Source: Lewinella sp. JB7 (GTDB lineage Bacteria > Bacteroidota > Bacteroidia > Chitinophagales > Saprospiraceae). From it: a DNA stretch of 64,000 nucleotides. The stretch is from positions 62,001-126,000 of the forward strand of contig NZ_JANCTD010000010.1 in NCBI RefSeq assembly GCF_024297185.1, read 5' to 3'. Under the pieces are notes generated by a model that saw nothing but the letters and a program-made list of their open reading frames with translations, searched no databases and was not told the DNA's origin. Position numbers and translations under genes: made by a program. Shown piece after piece: positions 1 through 9,195 of this stretch (within the stretch, counting starts at the first letter, position 1; every line of letters begins with the position of its first letter).

Positions 1-2291
1 TTCCGGGCACCGCCCTACCCATGACCTTTTCGGGCGCGGACAAGCTTACCGCCATCAAAATCGCGGTCGAGCAGCACGACGGATTCATCGGCGCCGTCCT
101 CGAACGGGAGACCAATCCGGAGGATTACCGCGAGTCGGATTACCACGAAGTAGGCACCGTTTACCAGATCATCAAGGTGATGCCCATGGGGTCCACCGGC
201 GTGCAGGTACTTGGTCGGACCATCAAGCGGTTCCGTCTGCAGCGGGTCGTACAGACCGAACCCAGCCTACGGTGGCGGGTGCAGTACGATAATCAACCGG
301 CTACGAAGCCTGACCCGGAATTGAAGGCCTACATGCTGGCGATCAGCTCGGACATCAAGAGCCTGCTGGCCCTCAATCCGCTCTTCCAGGAACAGGTGAA
401 CATGGTCGTCACTCAGTTGAATTACGAGAAACCCGGACAGACGATCGACGTCATCAGCAATCTCGTCAGTTCGGAAAAGGAGAAGTTGCAGGACTTGCTG
501 GAAACCTGGGACATATCCGCCCGCGCCAAGAAATTGCTGGGCATCATCAAGGATGAATTACAGGTCGCCAAGATTCAGTCGCGCATCAACAAGCAGATCG
601 AGGAAGGGGTCAGCGCCAAGCAGAAGGAATACTTTCTACGCGAGCAACTAACCGCGATTCGTCGCGAACTCGGGGAAGAGCAGGACGAGGCAGAATCGAT
701 CACCGAACGCATTCTGGCAAAGCTCGAGGGCAAGGAACTTCCCCCGGAGGTCCGGGAAGTGTTCGACCGGGAAATGAGTAAACTCAAATCGCTCAATAGC
801 CAGAGCCCGGAATTCAACGTGACCCGGACTTACCTCGACACGCTGGCGGCACTCCCCTGGGGAGTGTATAGCCCCGACACCAATGACATAGCCGAGGCTC
901 GTAGGGTACTGGACGAGGATCACTACGGGCTTGATGACGTCAAGGACAACATCCTGGAGTACCTGGCCACGATTATCAAGCGCGGTTCGGTGGCGGGAAG
1001 TATCATCTGTCTGGTCGGCCCTCCCGGCGTCGGAAAGACAAGCATCGGACAGAGTATCGCGCGTGCCCTTGGCCGGCGGTTCTACCGCTTCAGTGTCGGA
1101 GGAATGCGGGATGAAGCCGAGATCAAGGGCCACCGCCGCACCTACATCGGTGCCATGCCCGGAAAACTGATTCAGGCGATCGACCGCGCCCGGAGCAGCA
1201 ACCCCGTGATCCTTATCGACGAGATCGATAAGCTGGGTACGGGTCACGGCGATCCCGCCTCGGCGCTGCTGGAAGTACTGGATCCGGAACAAAACGAAAC
1301 CTTCGTCGACCACTATCTCGACGTTCCCTACGATCTTTCCAACGTCCTGTTTCTGACCACGGCCAACCAACTCGACACGATCCCGGGGCCCCTGGTCGAC
1401 CGGATGGAGGTGATTCGCCTGAGTGGCTATATCAAGGAAGAAAAGATTCAGATCGCCAAGCAGTACCTGATTCCGAAGCAACTGCAGGAGCACGGATTTG
1501 CCACGGACGAGGTAAGCTTCACGCCCGAAAGCCTCGACTTTCTCGTCGATCGCTACGCCCGGGAAGCCGGCGTAAGGAATTTGGAGAAGCAACTCCGGAA
1601 GATCATTCGCAAACTCGTCCTCAGGCAGGCGGAATCGGACCAGCACAATTTTGAAATCACCCCCGCCCAGGTCGAGGAAATGCTTGGTCGTCCCCGGTTC
1701 ACCACCGAGAAACTGTACGACCGGCCGCTACCAGGCGTGGTCCTGGGCCTGGCCTACACCGCCCTCGGGGGGGCAACGCTCTACATTGAAGCTCAGGGAA
1801 TCCCGTCGGATACCGCCGGCTTCCGTCTGACGGGTCAACTCGGGGACGTCATGAAGGAGAGCGCGCAGATCGCGCTGACCTACGTAAAGTCCATTCTGAG
1901 TGCCGAAGACAACAACTACTACGACCGTCACCACGTCCATCTCCACGTCCCGGCCGGAGCTACCCCTAAGGATGGCCCCAGCGCCGGCATCACGATGGCC
2001 CTGGCGCTCTACACCCTGGCCACGGGTCGACCGCCCCAGGACAATCTGGCCATGACGGGCGAACTGACCCTTACCGGTCGGGTACTTCCCATCGGAGGAG
2101 TCAAGGAGAAGACCATCGGTGCCCGCCGCGTGGGCATCGATACCCTGATCTTCCCGGAAGAGAATCGCCAGGACTTCGAAGAGCTGGATGATTACATCAA
2201 GGAAGGAATGACGGCACACTTCGCCGCCACCTTCGCCGATGTACTGGCCGTAGCGTTTACTGCGCGGACTTCCGTTTCCGCGGTGTTTTGA
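1..2291 (+). CDS. lon: ATP-dependent protease Lon (5' end outside window)
   Basis: Cytoplasmic AAA+ serine protease that degrades misfolded and regulatory proteins. The reading frame is open to the left edge and reads FPGTALPM just before the ATG at 21, which matches the conserved start of the Lon N-terminal domain, so that ATG is internal and only a short N-terminus is missing. Counting from 21, the N-terminal substrate domain and coiled coil cover about residues 1-280, Walker A GPPGVGKT lies near 333, Walker B ILIDEID follows, and the Ser-Lys dyad is S654 (in KDGPSAG) and K695 (in GGVKEKT). The length fits the family. The last 35 bp overlap the convergent gene at 2257-3657. Confidence 0.97.
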   Translation, partial: PGTALPMTFSGADKLTAIKIAVEQHDGFIGAVLERETNPEDYRESDYHEVGTVYQIIKVMPMGSTGVQVLGRTIKRFRLQRVVQTEPSLRWRVQYDNQPATKPDPELKAYMLAISSDIKSLLALNPLFQEQVNMVVTQLNYEKPGQTIDVISNLVSSEKEKLQDLLETWDISARAKKLLGIIKDELQVAKIQSRINKQIEEGVSAKQKEYFLREQLTAIRRELGEEQDEAESITERILAKLEGKELPPEVREVFDREMSKLKSLNSQSPEFNVTRTYLDTLAALPWGVYSPDTNDIAEARRVLDEDHYGLDDVKDNILEYLATIIKRGSVAGSIICLVGPPGVGKTSIGQSIARALGRRFYRFSVGGMRDEAEIKGHRRTYIGAMPGKLIQAIDRARSSNPVILIDEIDKLGTGHGDPASALLEVLDPEQNETFVDHYLDVPYDLSNVLFLTTANQLDTIPGPLVDRMEVIRLSGYIKEEKIQIAKQYLIPKQLQEHGFATDEVSFTPESLDFLVDRYAREAGVRNLEKQLRKIIRKLVLRQAESDQHNFEITPAQVEEMLGRPRFTTEKLYDRPLPGVVLGLAYTALGGATLYIEAQGIPSDTAGFRLTGQLGDVMKESAQIALTYVKSILSAEDNNYYDRHHVHLHVPAGATPKDGPSAGITMALALYTLATGRPPQDNLAMTGELTLTGRVLPIGGVKEKTIGARRVGIDTLIFPEENRQDFEELDDYIKEGMTAHFAATFADVLAVAFTARTSVSAVF

Positions 2292-3657
2292 AGAATTCCT
2301 TCAGTTGCTTTTCGGTCATGAAGCCGTAGTCCGTCCAGGTCGATACCGTGGTCTTTTTGATGTCCCGGTAGTCCTTTCCGCGTTTGTTGGTGTGAACCTT
2401 GATCAGTCGCTTGGTGTAGCGGATCGCCAGCTTACGTAGGTGCTGGTTGAACTGCTCGTTGGCGAAGACCTTCATGTAGACGGGGAAGAGTTTGCCCGTA
2501 GTGGCAAACCACTCGTTGTACTCATCGCTGCCGAGCCGGGCGGCTAACTCGTCGAAGTAGGTCAGGATGGTGCGGCGGATGTTCTCGTTAAAATCGCTCA
2601 GGCCCTCCTGCTTGAGCACCTCTTCCTGGATGGCCTCCTGCACTTCGGGGTTATCGTAGCCTTCGGCGTGGATGCGGTCCGTCAGGTCGAAGTATGCCGT
2701 GAGATCGTCGTCGATGCTGCGGTCGATAATCGCTCCGAGGTTGGCCTCCTGCTCTTTGCCGAAAATGACCTGGGGGTCGTTCTTCAGTTCCAGAATGAAG
2801 GACAGGACTTGATCGGATACTCGCTTGGCATCCGCCTTGCGCTCCCGATTGAAGACTTCCGTCACGGCCGTCTTGGCGTCCTCCTGGGGAGGAAGGTAGG
2901 CCCCGTAGATTACCAGCGGTCGGATGATCTCCTTACGTTCGGCAAAGTCGGGATTCGTAACCCAGTGGTACAGCGGCGCGGGTAGTGCATCGTTGTTCAG
3001 TTCCGGATTGGAAACGCGCTGCAACAGAAATGCTACGGCGTGATTGGTGTGGGAAACGAGTTCGCCGGCTTCCTGGGGGAAGGGGGCATATTGGTAATTA
3101 CGGCTCGCGAATTGCCGCTTATACCGGTTGAATATCTGCCGGCGACCGTCGGCGGTGCGGGCATCGTCGGACTTTTGCTGGAGGAGGAATTGCCGCACGC
3201 GCTTGGTCGGTATGGCGTCAATGAGTCCAGTCACGTAGATGTCGCTGCTCAGGGCGAAACCGACCTGTACGGCCTGACCGATCCGCGTCCGCAGCTGATC
3301 GAAGTTCATGTTACCGGCGATGTAAGTCAGCAACTTACCGAAGTGATCGTTCTGGCGAGCGTAGTAGAACATCTGATTGATTTCCGGGCGCAGGACGCTG
3401 TAGCCTAGTACGCGCGGCAGAAACAATCCCTCAAAGCGGTCGTCCATCAGGTACCGCTCGAAGGATTCGATCTCGAACGGTGAGTAGTGATTGATTTGCT
3501 CGTGGGCCGCCTCGATCTGGGGTTCGAACTCGGCCTTCAGCGCCTCGTAGTGCTCGTCCTCTTCCTCCTCCAGGTACTGGGCAAGGTTGGGGCTGGCCTG
3601 AATGGCGTCGGCAATAGCGTCGAGGTGGGCCTTATAGGTATCGTTCAGTTCGTACAT
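2257..3657 (-). CDS. Conserved hypothetical protein, 466 aa, mostly helical
   Basis: I do not recognise a named family. The protein is soluble-looking, without signal peptide or membrane segment. It has a very acidic stretch (EEEEDEHYEALKAEFE) near residues 30-45, a predicted helical body rich in Tyr, Phe and Arg, and a basic tail ending in PRKRKSAQ. Its ATG is preceded by a leader with a strong hairpin (3686-3717) and a TATCTTCG -7-like box, so it probably has its own promoter. It converges with lon and overlaps its 3' end by 35 bp. Overlap with a heat-shock protease gene is positional only; I infer no function. An RNA- or ribosome-associated role is conceivable from the basic tail but not supported. 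Confidence 0.85.
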   Translation of the reverse strand: MYELNDTYKAHLDAIADAIQASPNLAQYLEEEEDEHYEALKAEFEPQIEAAHEQINHYSPFEIESFERYLMDDRFEGLFLPRVLGYSVLRPEINQMFYYARQNDHFGKLLTYIAGNMNFDQLRTRIGQAVQVGFALSSDIYVTGLIDAIPTKRVRQFLLQQKSDDARTADGRRQIFNRYKRQFASRNYQYAPFPQEAGELVSHTNHAVAFLLQRVSNPELNNDALPAPLYHWVTNPDFAERKEIIRPLVIYGAYLPPQEDAKTAVTEVFNRERKADAKRVSDQVLSFILELKNDPQVIFGKEQEANLGAIIDRSIDDDLTAYFDLTDRIHAEGYDNPEVQEAIQEEVLKQEGLSDFNENIRRTILTYFDELAARLGSDEYNEWFATTGKLFPVYMKVFANEQFNQHLRKLAIRYTKRLIKVHTNKRGKDYRDIKKTTVSTWTDYGFMTEKQLKEFFKTPRKRKSAQ

Positions 3658-3685
3658 GACGTTCGTTTTAGATCAGTAAAAGAAA

Positions 3686-3717
3686 ACCCGGTAATGCCAT
3701 TTAAGGCATTACCAGGT
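3686..3717 (-). promoter_or_regulatory. Leader hairpin followed by T-rich tract upstream of the 466-aa gene
   Basis: A perfect 9-bp stem (GGTAATGCC / GGCATTACC, loop 6 nt), extended by three more pairs after a mismatch, lies about 30 nt before the ATG at 3657. On the minus strand it is followed by GGGTTTTCTTTTACTG, so it has the shape of an intrinsic terminator inside the 5' leader. It could be an attenuator, or the terminator of a short transcript starting at the -7-like box at 3742-3749. Confidence 0.5.
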
Positions 3718-3741
3718 CGTGCGACTCCCGTGAGCGCAGGG

Positions 3742-3749
3742 CGAAGATA
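3742..3749 (-). promoter_or_regulatory. Possible Bacteroidota -7 box for the 466-aa gene
   Basis: The minus strand reads TATCTTCG, one mismatch from the phylum consensus TAnnTTTG. It lies about 85 nt upstream of the ATG and would place the hairpin at 3686-3717 inside the leader. I see no clear -33 TTG element. Confidence 0.35.
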
Positions 3750-3825
3750 CGCAATTCCTTGCAGGGAAGCTAACGCAACCACCCTAGGGGAAAGTGGTTA
3801 TATTACGGCAACACAAGCTCAACGT

Positions 3826-4782
3826 ATGTCCCTCTTCTATCTCATTCCCCTCATCCTCGCGCTGCTCATCATTACGGGGAGCTTTTTCACCGTCCGTCAG
3901 CAGAGCGCCGCGATCCTGGAGCGGCTCGGCCGGTTTCAGTCGATCCGCGGTCCCGGCTTTCACTTTAAGCTACCCTTCTTCGATCGGGTGGCCGGGAAGG
4001 TGAGCCTGAAGGTGCAGCAACTCGACGTGAACGTGGAAACCAAGACGAAAGACAACGTCTTCGTTAAACTCAAGGTAGGGGTACAGTTTGCCGTCAGCGC
4101 CGATAGCGTCTACGATGCCTTCTACAAACTCGACAACCCCTACGAGCAAATCAATTCGTACATCTTTGACGTTGTCCGCGCCGAGGTTCCTAAAATGAAG
4201 CTGGACGATGTCTTCGAAAGAAAGGACGACATCGCCAATGCCATTAAGACCGAACTACAGGATGCCATGAAGAATTATGGCTTCAACATCGTCAAGGCGC
4301 TCGTTACGGATATCGACCCCGACGCTACGGTGAAGGTGGCCATGAACCGTATCAACGCCGCGGAGCGGGAAAAACTCGCCGCTGAGTACGAGGGGGAAGC
4401 CGACCGTATCCGTATCGTAGCCAAGGCCCGTGCCGAGGCCGAAAGCAAGCGCCTACAGGGTCAGGGTATTGCCGATCAACGGCGCGAGATCGCCAAGGGC
4501 CTGGAAGAATCCGTGGATATCCTCAACAGCGTGGGCATTAACAGCCAGGAAGCCTCGGCGCTCATCGTCGTTACCCAGCATTACGACACCCTGCAGAGCA
4601 TGGGCGAAAACGTTAACTCCAACCTGATCATGTTACCCAATGCCCCCACCGCGGGTTCCGACATGTTGGCGAATATGACGGCAAGCTTCGTCGCCAGCCA
4701 GCAGATGGGCGAGGAAATGAAGGCCACCAGCGACAAGCTGAAGGCCCAGAAGAAACGGGAAAAGATCGAGTTGAAGCGATAA
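3826..4782 (+). CDS. SPFH/band-7 (stomatin-like) membrane protein
   Basis: Membrane scaffold of the stomatin/prohibitin/flotillin superfamily. Such proteins oligomerise in membrane microdomains and often modulate proteases. The start is the ATG giving MSLFYLIPL; an upstream in-frame extension runs antisense through the neighbouring gene and is spurious. Residues about 4-22 form one N-terminal membrane anchor, about 25-190 the SPFH domain (RLGRFQSIRGPGFHFKLPF, conserved), and about 190-240 a charged coiled coil (AAEREKLAAEYEGEADRIR). The length, 318 aa, is typical. The stop codon abuts the start of the next gene, so the two are probably cotranscribed. Confidence 0.93.
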   Translation: MSLFYLIPLILALLIITGSFFTVRQQSAAILERLGRFQSIRGPGFHFKLPFFDRVAGKVSLKVQQLDVNVETKTKDNVFVKLKVGVQFAVSADSVYDAFYKLDNPYEQINSYIFDVVRAEVPKMKLDDVFERKDDIANAIKTELQDAMKNYGFNIVKALVTDIDPDATVKVAMNRINAAEREKLAAEYEGEADRIRIVAKARAEAESKRLQGQGIADQRREIAKGLEESVDILNSVGINSQEASALIVVTQHYDTLQSMGENVNSNLIMLPNAPTAGSDMLANMTASFVASQQMGEEMKATSDKLKAQKKREKIELKR

Positions 4783-5301
4783 TTGCGCGTACTCATTACC
4801 GGTCCGGAATCCTCCGGCAAATCCACCCTCTCCCGCGCGCTGGCCTGGTGCCTTGACGGCGTGTGGATCGACGAGCAGGCACGTGCTTACCTCCACGAAC
4901 GCGGAAACCACTACGGTCCGGACGATCTGCCCCGCATCTGTGCTCGCCAACTGCGGGCGGAAGCGGCGGCGGCTAATCTGAATCCCTCCCTTCTCGTCTG
5001 CGATACGGGACCGGAAGTACTGCTGATCTGGTCGGCCGTAAAGTACGGGCGGGTCGACCCATTTATCGAGCGGGCATTTCGGGAGACGCATTACGACCTG
5101 GTACTACTGTGCGCACCCGACGTGCCCTGGACGTACGACCCCCAGCGCGAACATCCGGCGACGGAGGACCGGTGGGCCATTTTCCGGCGCTATCAACAAC
5201 TGTTGCCCCATGCCCACATCATCAACGGGGATGATCGCGTTGCGTCGGCTCTGAAGCATATCTTCACCTTTCTTAGGCCTCCGCACTCCGATCAATTTTA
5301 A
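4783..5301 (+). CDS. NadR-like AAA/P-loop kinase (nicotinamide riboside kinase type)
   Basis: Small P-loop kinase of the family that forms the C-terminal ribosylnicotinamide kinase half of NadR, here alone (172 aa) with no nucleotidyltransferase or HTH part. Walker A GPESSGKST is at residues 7-15; the CDTGPEVLLIW and VPWTYDPQREHP segments match the NadR kinase substrate region. It starts with TTG immediately after the SPFH stop codon (TAATTG), with no ATG nearby that keeps the P-loop, so TTG is the best start. A role in NAD salvage is a family inference; phosphorylation of another small substrate is possible. Confidence 0.82.
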   Translation: MRVLITGPESSGKSTLSRALAWCLDGVWIDEQARAYLHERGNHYGPDDLPRICARQLRAEAAAANLNPSLLVCDTGPEVLLIWSAVKYGRVDPFIERAFRETHYDLVLLCAPDVPWTYDPQREHPATEDRWAIFRRYQQLLPHAHIINGDDRVASALKHIFTFLRPPHSDQF

Positions 5302-5312
5302 GTATTCGCTCC

Positions 5313-6791
5313 GTGAAAGCCAACTTCATCGTACTGATCGGCGGATGGCTGGTGCTTGTGGTGCATCACGTATTCTTTTACTACGGTCACTTCGGGTTCG
5401 ACGATCTGCACTATGCGGAGCTGGCCTATCGATTGTACGGGGGCGACTTTGATGTCACCAACCCCTACAGTTACCGGATCCTGCCCTTACTACTGATCGG
5501 ACTGAGTTACTGGCTACTAGGTGTCACCGACCTGGCCTCCGCCCTTCCCGCGATGGGCTGCTCGGCGCTCATACTGTATACCCTTTACCGACTCTTCCGG
5601 CAGGAAGCCTGGTGGAAGCTGCTGCTGGCGATCACGCTGTACTTCGGAATGAAGTGGAACTTGTTCTACTCCGACAAATTGATGCCTGACATCTTCGTCA
5701 GTACATTCGCCTTCGTGGCCTGGGCGCTATACGAGCGTTCGCGAAGTCGCGAGATCCACCGTGTCCGGTACGGACTGCTGGCGGGGTTTGCGCTTTTTCT
5801 CGCCTTCAACGCCAAGGGGACCGTGATCCTGCTGATCCCCGTATTTCTCATATACGTGATCGACGACGTGCTGCGGGGACGCACCGCTTACTGGCGGGGT
5901 TTAGTGGTTTCCTCCTCTACCCTGCTGATCGCCTATTTTATCGTTTGTTGGCTCCTGACAGGTTCCCCCGTCACCCGCTTTACCGCTATATCGAGCTCCC
6001 ACTATCTGAATCCTTGTTCCTACGACTCCCTTCCGTGGTCCGCGATGGTCGACCGGCTCACGCGGGGGTACGGGCAACTCCTGACCGACGCGGGACTTTG
6101 GGTCCATTTATTTGTTGCCGGCGCCACCCTGGTCCTGCTCGGCCGGCAAAGCGCAGGCAGGCAGCCGCCGTTGTTTTATCCAATTACCGTGATCGTGTCC
6201 TTGTTAGCGATCAACTTCATGACGATATCCCTGACCTCCTATAATCCGGTCTGTCTCGATCCCCGCCATATCCTGTTGTTTTCCCCGATCCTGGCGGTGT
6301 GCACCGTCAGGTCGCTGGAATTTATTTTCCGCCGCAACCGGATAAACACCGGTAGCGTCTCCTTCCGGATCGGTCTCGGACTGCTGATCGTGGCGCTGCT
6401 GTGGACCAGCGTCGAGCAGGCCCTGTATGGTCGCACACTGGGATATGCCGCCGTGAAGGATGCTTATCGGGAGCTGATCGACGGCACGGCTGGCGAGACC
6501 GTATACTACGGTTCGGAGGTGACGAAGAACCTGGGTCGGTACTTTAGCGCCTTCGAGACGGACGGCGGCACCCCGCGCTTCCGCAACGTGGAGGACCTTC
6601 CCGGCTGCCTGGACGACCAAACGTCCGACGTCCCTATACGTCTCCTGCAGAGCTGGTACGGGAACTGGCACGCGGGACTGTCCGAGGCGGACACCCGGGA
6701 TACGGTGATTGCCCGGGGTTACAATCCGGGAGGGGGTGGCGAGACCAGCATCGGGCCGCTTACGGTGGTGGAGCTGCCCTGTGCGGACTAA
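5313..6791 (+). CDS. GT-C-fold integral membrane glycosyltransferase-like protein
   Basis: A 492-aa polytopic protein with about 10-12 hydrophobic helices. An acidic DD pair lies in the first periplasmic loop (FGFDDLHYAELA, about residues 29-40), the hallmark position for catalytic Asp in GT-C enzymes that use polyprenyl-phosphate sugars (PMT/ArnT type). A C-terminal soluble part of about 110 residues follows the last helix. It starts with GTG 11 bp after the NadR-like gene, so the three genes from 3826 may form an operon. The sugar and acceptor cannot be told from sequence. Its TAA overlaps the TAG of the convergent GH3 gene by two bases. Confidence 0.8.
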   Translation: MKANFIVLIGGWLVLVVHHVFFYYGHFGFDDLHYAELAYRLYGGDFDVTNPYSYRILPLLLIGLSYWLLGVTDLASALPAMGCSALILYTLYRLFRQEAWWKLLLAITLYFGMKWNLFYSDKLMPDIFVSTFAFVAWALYERSRSREIHRVRYGLLAGFALFLAFNAKGTVILLIPVFLIYVIDDVLRGRTAYWRGLVVSSSTLLIAYFIVCWLLTGSPVTRFTAISSSHYLNPCSYDSLPWSAMVDRLTRGYGQLLTDAGLWVHLFVAGATLVLLGRQSAGRQPPLFYPITVIVSLLAINFMTISLTSYNPVCLDPRHILLFSPILAVCTVRSLEFIFRRNRINTGSVSFRIGLGLLIVALLWTSVEQALYGRTLGYAAVKDAYRELIDGTAGETVYYGSEVTKNLGRYFSAFETDGGTPRFRNVEDLPGCLDDQTSDVPIRLLQSWYGNWHAGLSEADTRDTVIARGYNPGGGGETSIGPLTVVELPCAD

Positions 6792-8302
6792 AGACGGGCC
6801 AGCATCTCCTCCAAAAAATTCCGGTGGTTGGCGAGGCGGGGGACCTTATGCTGTCCACCCAGCTTGCCGCGCTCCCGCATCCACTCGTGGAAGAAGCCGC
6901 GGGGCAGCACGGTGAGCTCGTGGCGGACGATCGCGAAGTCATTGCCTCGTTTTGCGGCGTAGTTGTTGTTCTGGGCCTGGAGCGCGACATCCAGTTCCCG
7001 GTTGAACACTTCCAGGTCGGCGGGGGCTCTATCGAACTCTATGAGCCAGTGGTGACGACCCTGACGGCCGACCTCGATGTACTGAGGGGCCACCGTGAAA
7101 TCGCGGACCAGGGCCCCGGTCCGATTTGCCGCCTCCATCAATGCGTGTTCGGCCTCCGACCGCAGGAGGTCTTCTCCAAAAGCGTTGATAAACTCCTGGG
7201 TCCGCCCGAGAATAACCAGGCGGTAGGGGTCGGTTTCGGTGAATTCGATCAGGTCGCCCATCGGATACCGGTACAGACCGGCAACCGTCGTGATGAGCAT
7301 GACGTAGGGGACGCCGGCACGCACTCCCGCGAGGGGAACGGCTGAATAGTCATCCCGCTGGTACGCTTCCCAGGGCACGAACTCGTAATAGATGCCGTTG
7401 CTGAGCAGCAGGAGCATGGTGCGTAGCGCATCCTTGTCCTGGATCGCGAAAAATCCTTCGGTTGCATTATAGATCTCCTGAAACAGGAAGCCCGGTTTCG
7501 GGAACAGGCGCTCGAACTGCGCGCGGTAGGGCGCGAAATTCACGCCACCGTGCTTGAATACGGAGGCCTGGGGCCACACGTCGAGCATGTGATCCCCGCC
7601 GTGGATTTCCAGGATGCGGCGGTATAGGGGCAGGTTCCAGGTCGGTACGCCGCCGAGGATGGTGATGCCGGGTTCGTGAGCCGCCAGCTGAGCGATCTTT
7701 TCGATCTTCTCTTCGTAGTTGACGGCAGTGGCTAATTCGACGTCGGGGATGTAGAACGGACGCATGATGCGTGGAATACTCTGGATGATCACCGCGCTGA
7801 TGTCAGCTTTCGGGATTTGCAGACCCTCGTGGATTCCCTTAAAGGCACCCCCAATGAGAAGATTCTTGTGGCTGAAGACCTGTAACTGTTCGTCCTTCTC
7901 GTACAGGGCGGCCAGACTCAGCCAGCTTCCCCGAAGGTGAATCTCCGCCACCGCCCGTTGGGGGATGGGGAGGTATTTGACGGATCCGGTGGTCCCGCTG
8001 GTGGTAGCGATCCAGGCCGGAGGGTCGTGCGTCAGTACCCGCTCCTCGCCGGCGAGTATCCGGTCGATGTAAGGCTTATGTAGGTCGTAACTTCGGACGG
8101 GAACCCGCGATCCGAACTGGTCGGGTTGGCGCAGCAGGTGATCGAAATGATGTTCCTTGCCGAAGGCAGTATTCCGGTTGGTGCGCAGAATCTCTTGGAG
8201 TACCCGGGACTGCAGCTCCAGGGGGTATTCGTAGTGCTCGTGGAGTTCACGGCGGTACCGGCCCAGGTAGGTCTTAAAGATGGAATTGACGAGACTCAAC
8301 AT
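6788..8302 (-). CDS. GH3 auxin-responsive-promoter family acyl-adenylating protein
   Basis: Member of the GH3 family, relatives of plant acyl-acid amido synthetases that adenylate a carboxylic acid and transfer it to an amine. The 504-aa length is typical of the bacterial form. The ATP/AMP-binding motif TTSGTTGSVKYLP lies near residues 104-116, and YNATEGFFAIQ near 280 matches the second adenylate motif. No signal peptide. It lies 15 bp downstream of the patatin gene on the same strand, so both are probably cotranscribed; lipase-released acyl groups as substrates would be an attractive but unproven link. The bacterial substrate is unknown. Confidence 0.9.
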   Translation of the reverse strand: MLSLVNSIFKTYLGRYRRELHEHYEYPLELQSRVLQEILRTNRNTAFGKEHHFDHLLRQPDQFGSRVPVRSYDLHKPYIDRILAGEERVLTHDPPAWIATTSGTTGSVKYLPIPQRAVAEIHLRGSWLSLAALYEKDEQLQVFSHKNLLIGGAFKGIHEGLQIPKADISAVIIQSIPRIMRPFYIPDVELATAVNYEEKIEKIAQLAAHEPGITILGGVPTWNLPLYRRILEIHGGDHMLDVWPQASVFKHGGVNFAPYRAQFERLFPKPGFLFQEIYNATEGFFAIQDKDALRTMLLLLSNGIYYEFVPWEAYQRDDYSAVPLAGVRAGVPYVMLITTVAGLYRYPMGDLIEFTETDPYRLVILGRTQEFINAFGEDLLRSEAEHALMEAANRTGALVRDFTVAPQYIEVGRQGRHHWLIEFDRAPADLEVFNRELDVALQAQNNNYAAKRGNDFAIVRHELTVLPRGFFHEWMRERGKLGGQHKVPRLANHRNFLEEMLARL

Positions 8303-8317
8303 AACGCGACGGATTCT

Positions 8318-9124
8318 CTACGACAGGGTTTCGAGCAATTCTCGTTTACTTTCGAGGGAACGCTTGATGTAAGGTAATCGCTTCACCGTATGCTCGTAAC
8401 CGACATCGTGGAGGTCCGTAAGCCGGTTGAGGTTGAAGATATGATAATCATTCAAGGTGCTGGGTTCGAGTACTACGTCGCACAGCTCCGCCGACGGCAG
8501 GGTGTTGGCCATGATGGACAAGTCGAAGCAGCGCCAGACGATTCCGATGACTGTCTTGACGTCGGCGGGTTTCAGGTTCTCGTAGGGCATCAGATTGCTA
8601 CCGATGATAAAGTCCGCGCGGCTGAGTAAGGGACGTACGGGCATATTTTCGATCACTCCCCCGTCCACGTACTGCGCACCGTCGATCACCACCGGCCGGA
8701 ACAGAAAGGGAATACCGCAGCTCGCCGCTACGATATCGTGGAGGGGACCGTGGTCACGGCACTCCAACTGTCCGGTGTTGAGGTTCGTCACACCGACGTG
8801 CAGGGGGTAGCGCAATCCGGAAAAGCTGTTGTCGGGGATAACGGTCCGCAGGCGTTCCTTGAGGTAGTCGCTGCTGGTAAGTCCGGTCAGTGGCATGCCC
8901 AATTTGTAGAAGCGGAAGATGGAGGATTGCAGGGCGAAGGCCATCATATCGTCGGGGGTGACGCCGGCGGCGTACATGGCTCCCACGAGCGCGCCGGCGC
9001 TGACGCCGACGACGCGGGTCGGTTCGATACCGGCTTCCAGTAGCGCGCGCAGCGCCCCGATATGCGCCGCTCCCCGCGCCCCGCCGCCCGAAAGCGTGAT
9101 ACCGATGCTCAACTTGTCCATCAT
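8318..9124 (-). CDS. Patatin-like phospholipase
   Basis: Ser-Asp dyad lipid acyl hydrolase. The oxyanion motif GGGARG is at residues 13-18, the nucleophile elbow GVSAG gives Ser42, and the catalytic Asp is in VDGGVIEN near 160. The ATG at 9124 (MMDKLSIG) is preferred over a TTG four codons upstream. About 268 aa, no signal peptide, so it probably acts on inner-leaflet or cytoplasmic lipids. First gene of a likely two-gene unit with the GH3 protein, divergent from the SDR gene with a gap of about 70 bp. Confidence 0.93.
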   Translation of the reverse strand: MMDKLSIGITLSGGGARGAAHIGALRALLEAGIEPTRVVGVSAGALVGAMYAAGVTPDDMMAFALQSSIFRFYKLGMPLTGLTSSDYLKERLRTVIPDNSFSGLRYPLHVGVTNLNTGQLECRDHGPLHDIVAASCGIPFLFRPVVIDGAQYVDGGVIENMPVRPLLSRADFIIGSNLMPYENLKPADVKTVIGIVWRCFDLSIMANTLPSAELCDVVLEPSTLNDYHIFNLNRLTDLHDVGYEHTVKRLPYIKRSLESKRELLETLS

Positions 9125-9195
9125 ACGTACAGACAAGCGGCGGCGCGCGCAGGTTCAGGGCCCAACCTTTAAAGCCATGTCGCGTTGGTGGTGGC

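Noticed and set aside
648-1646. 332-aa minus-strand ORF
   Set aside because: Antisense to lon.
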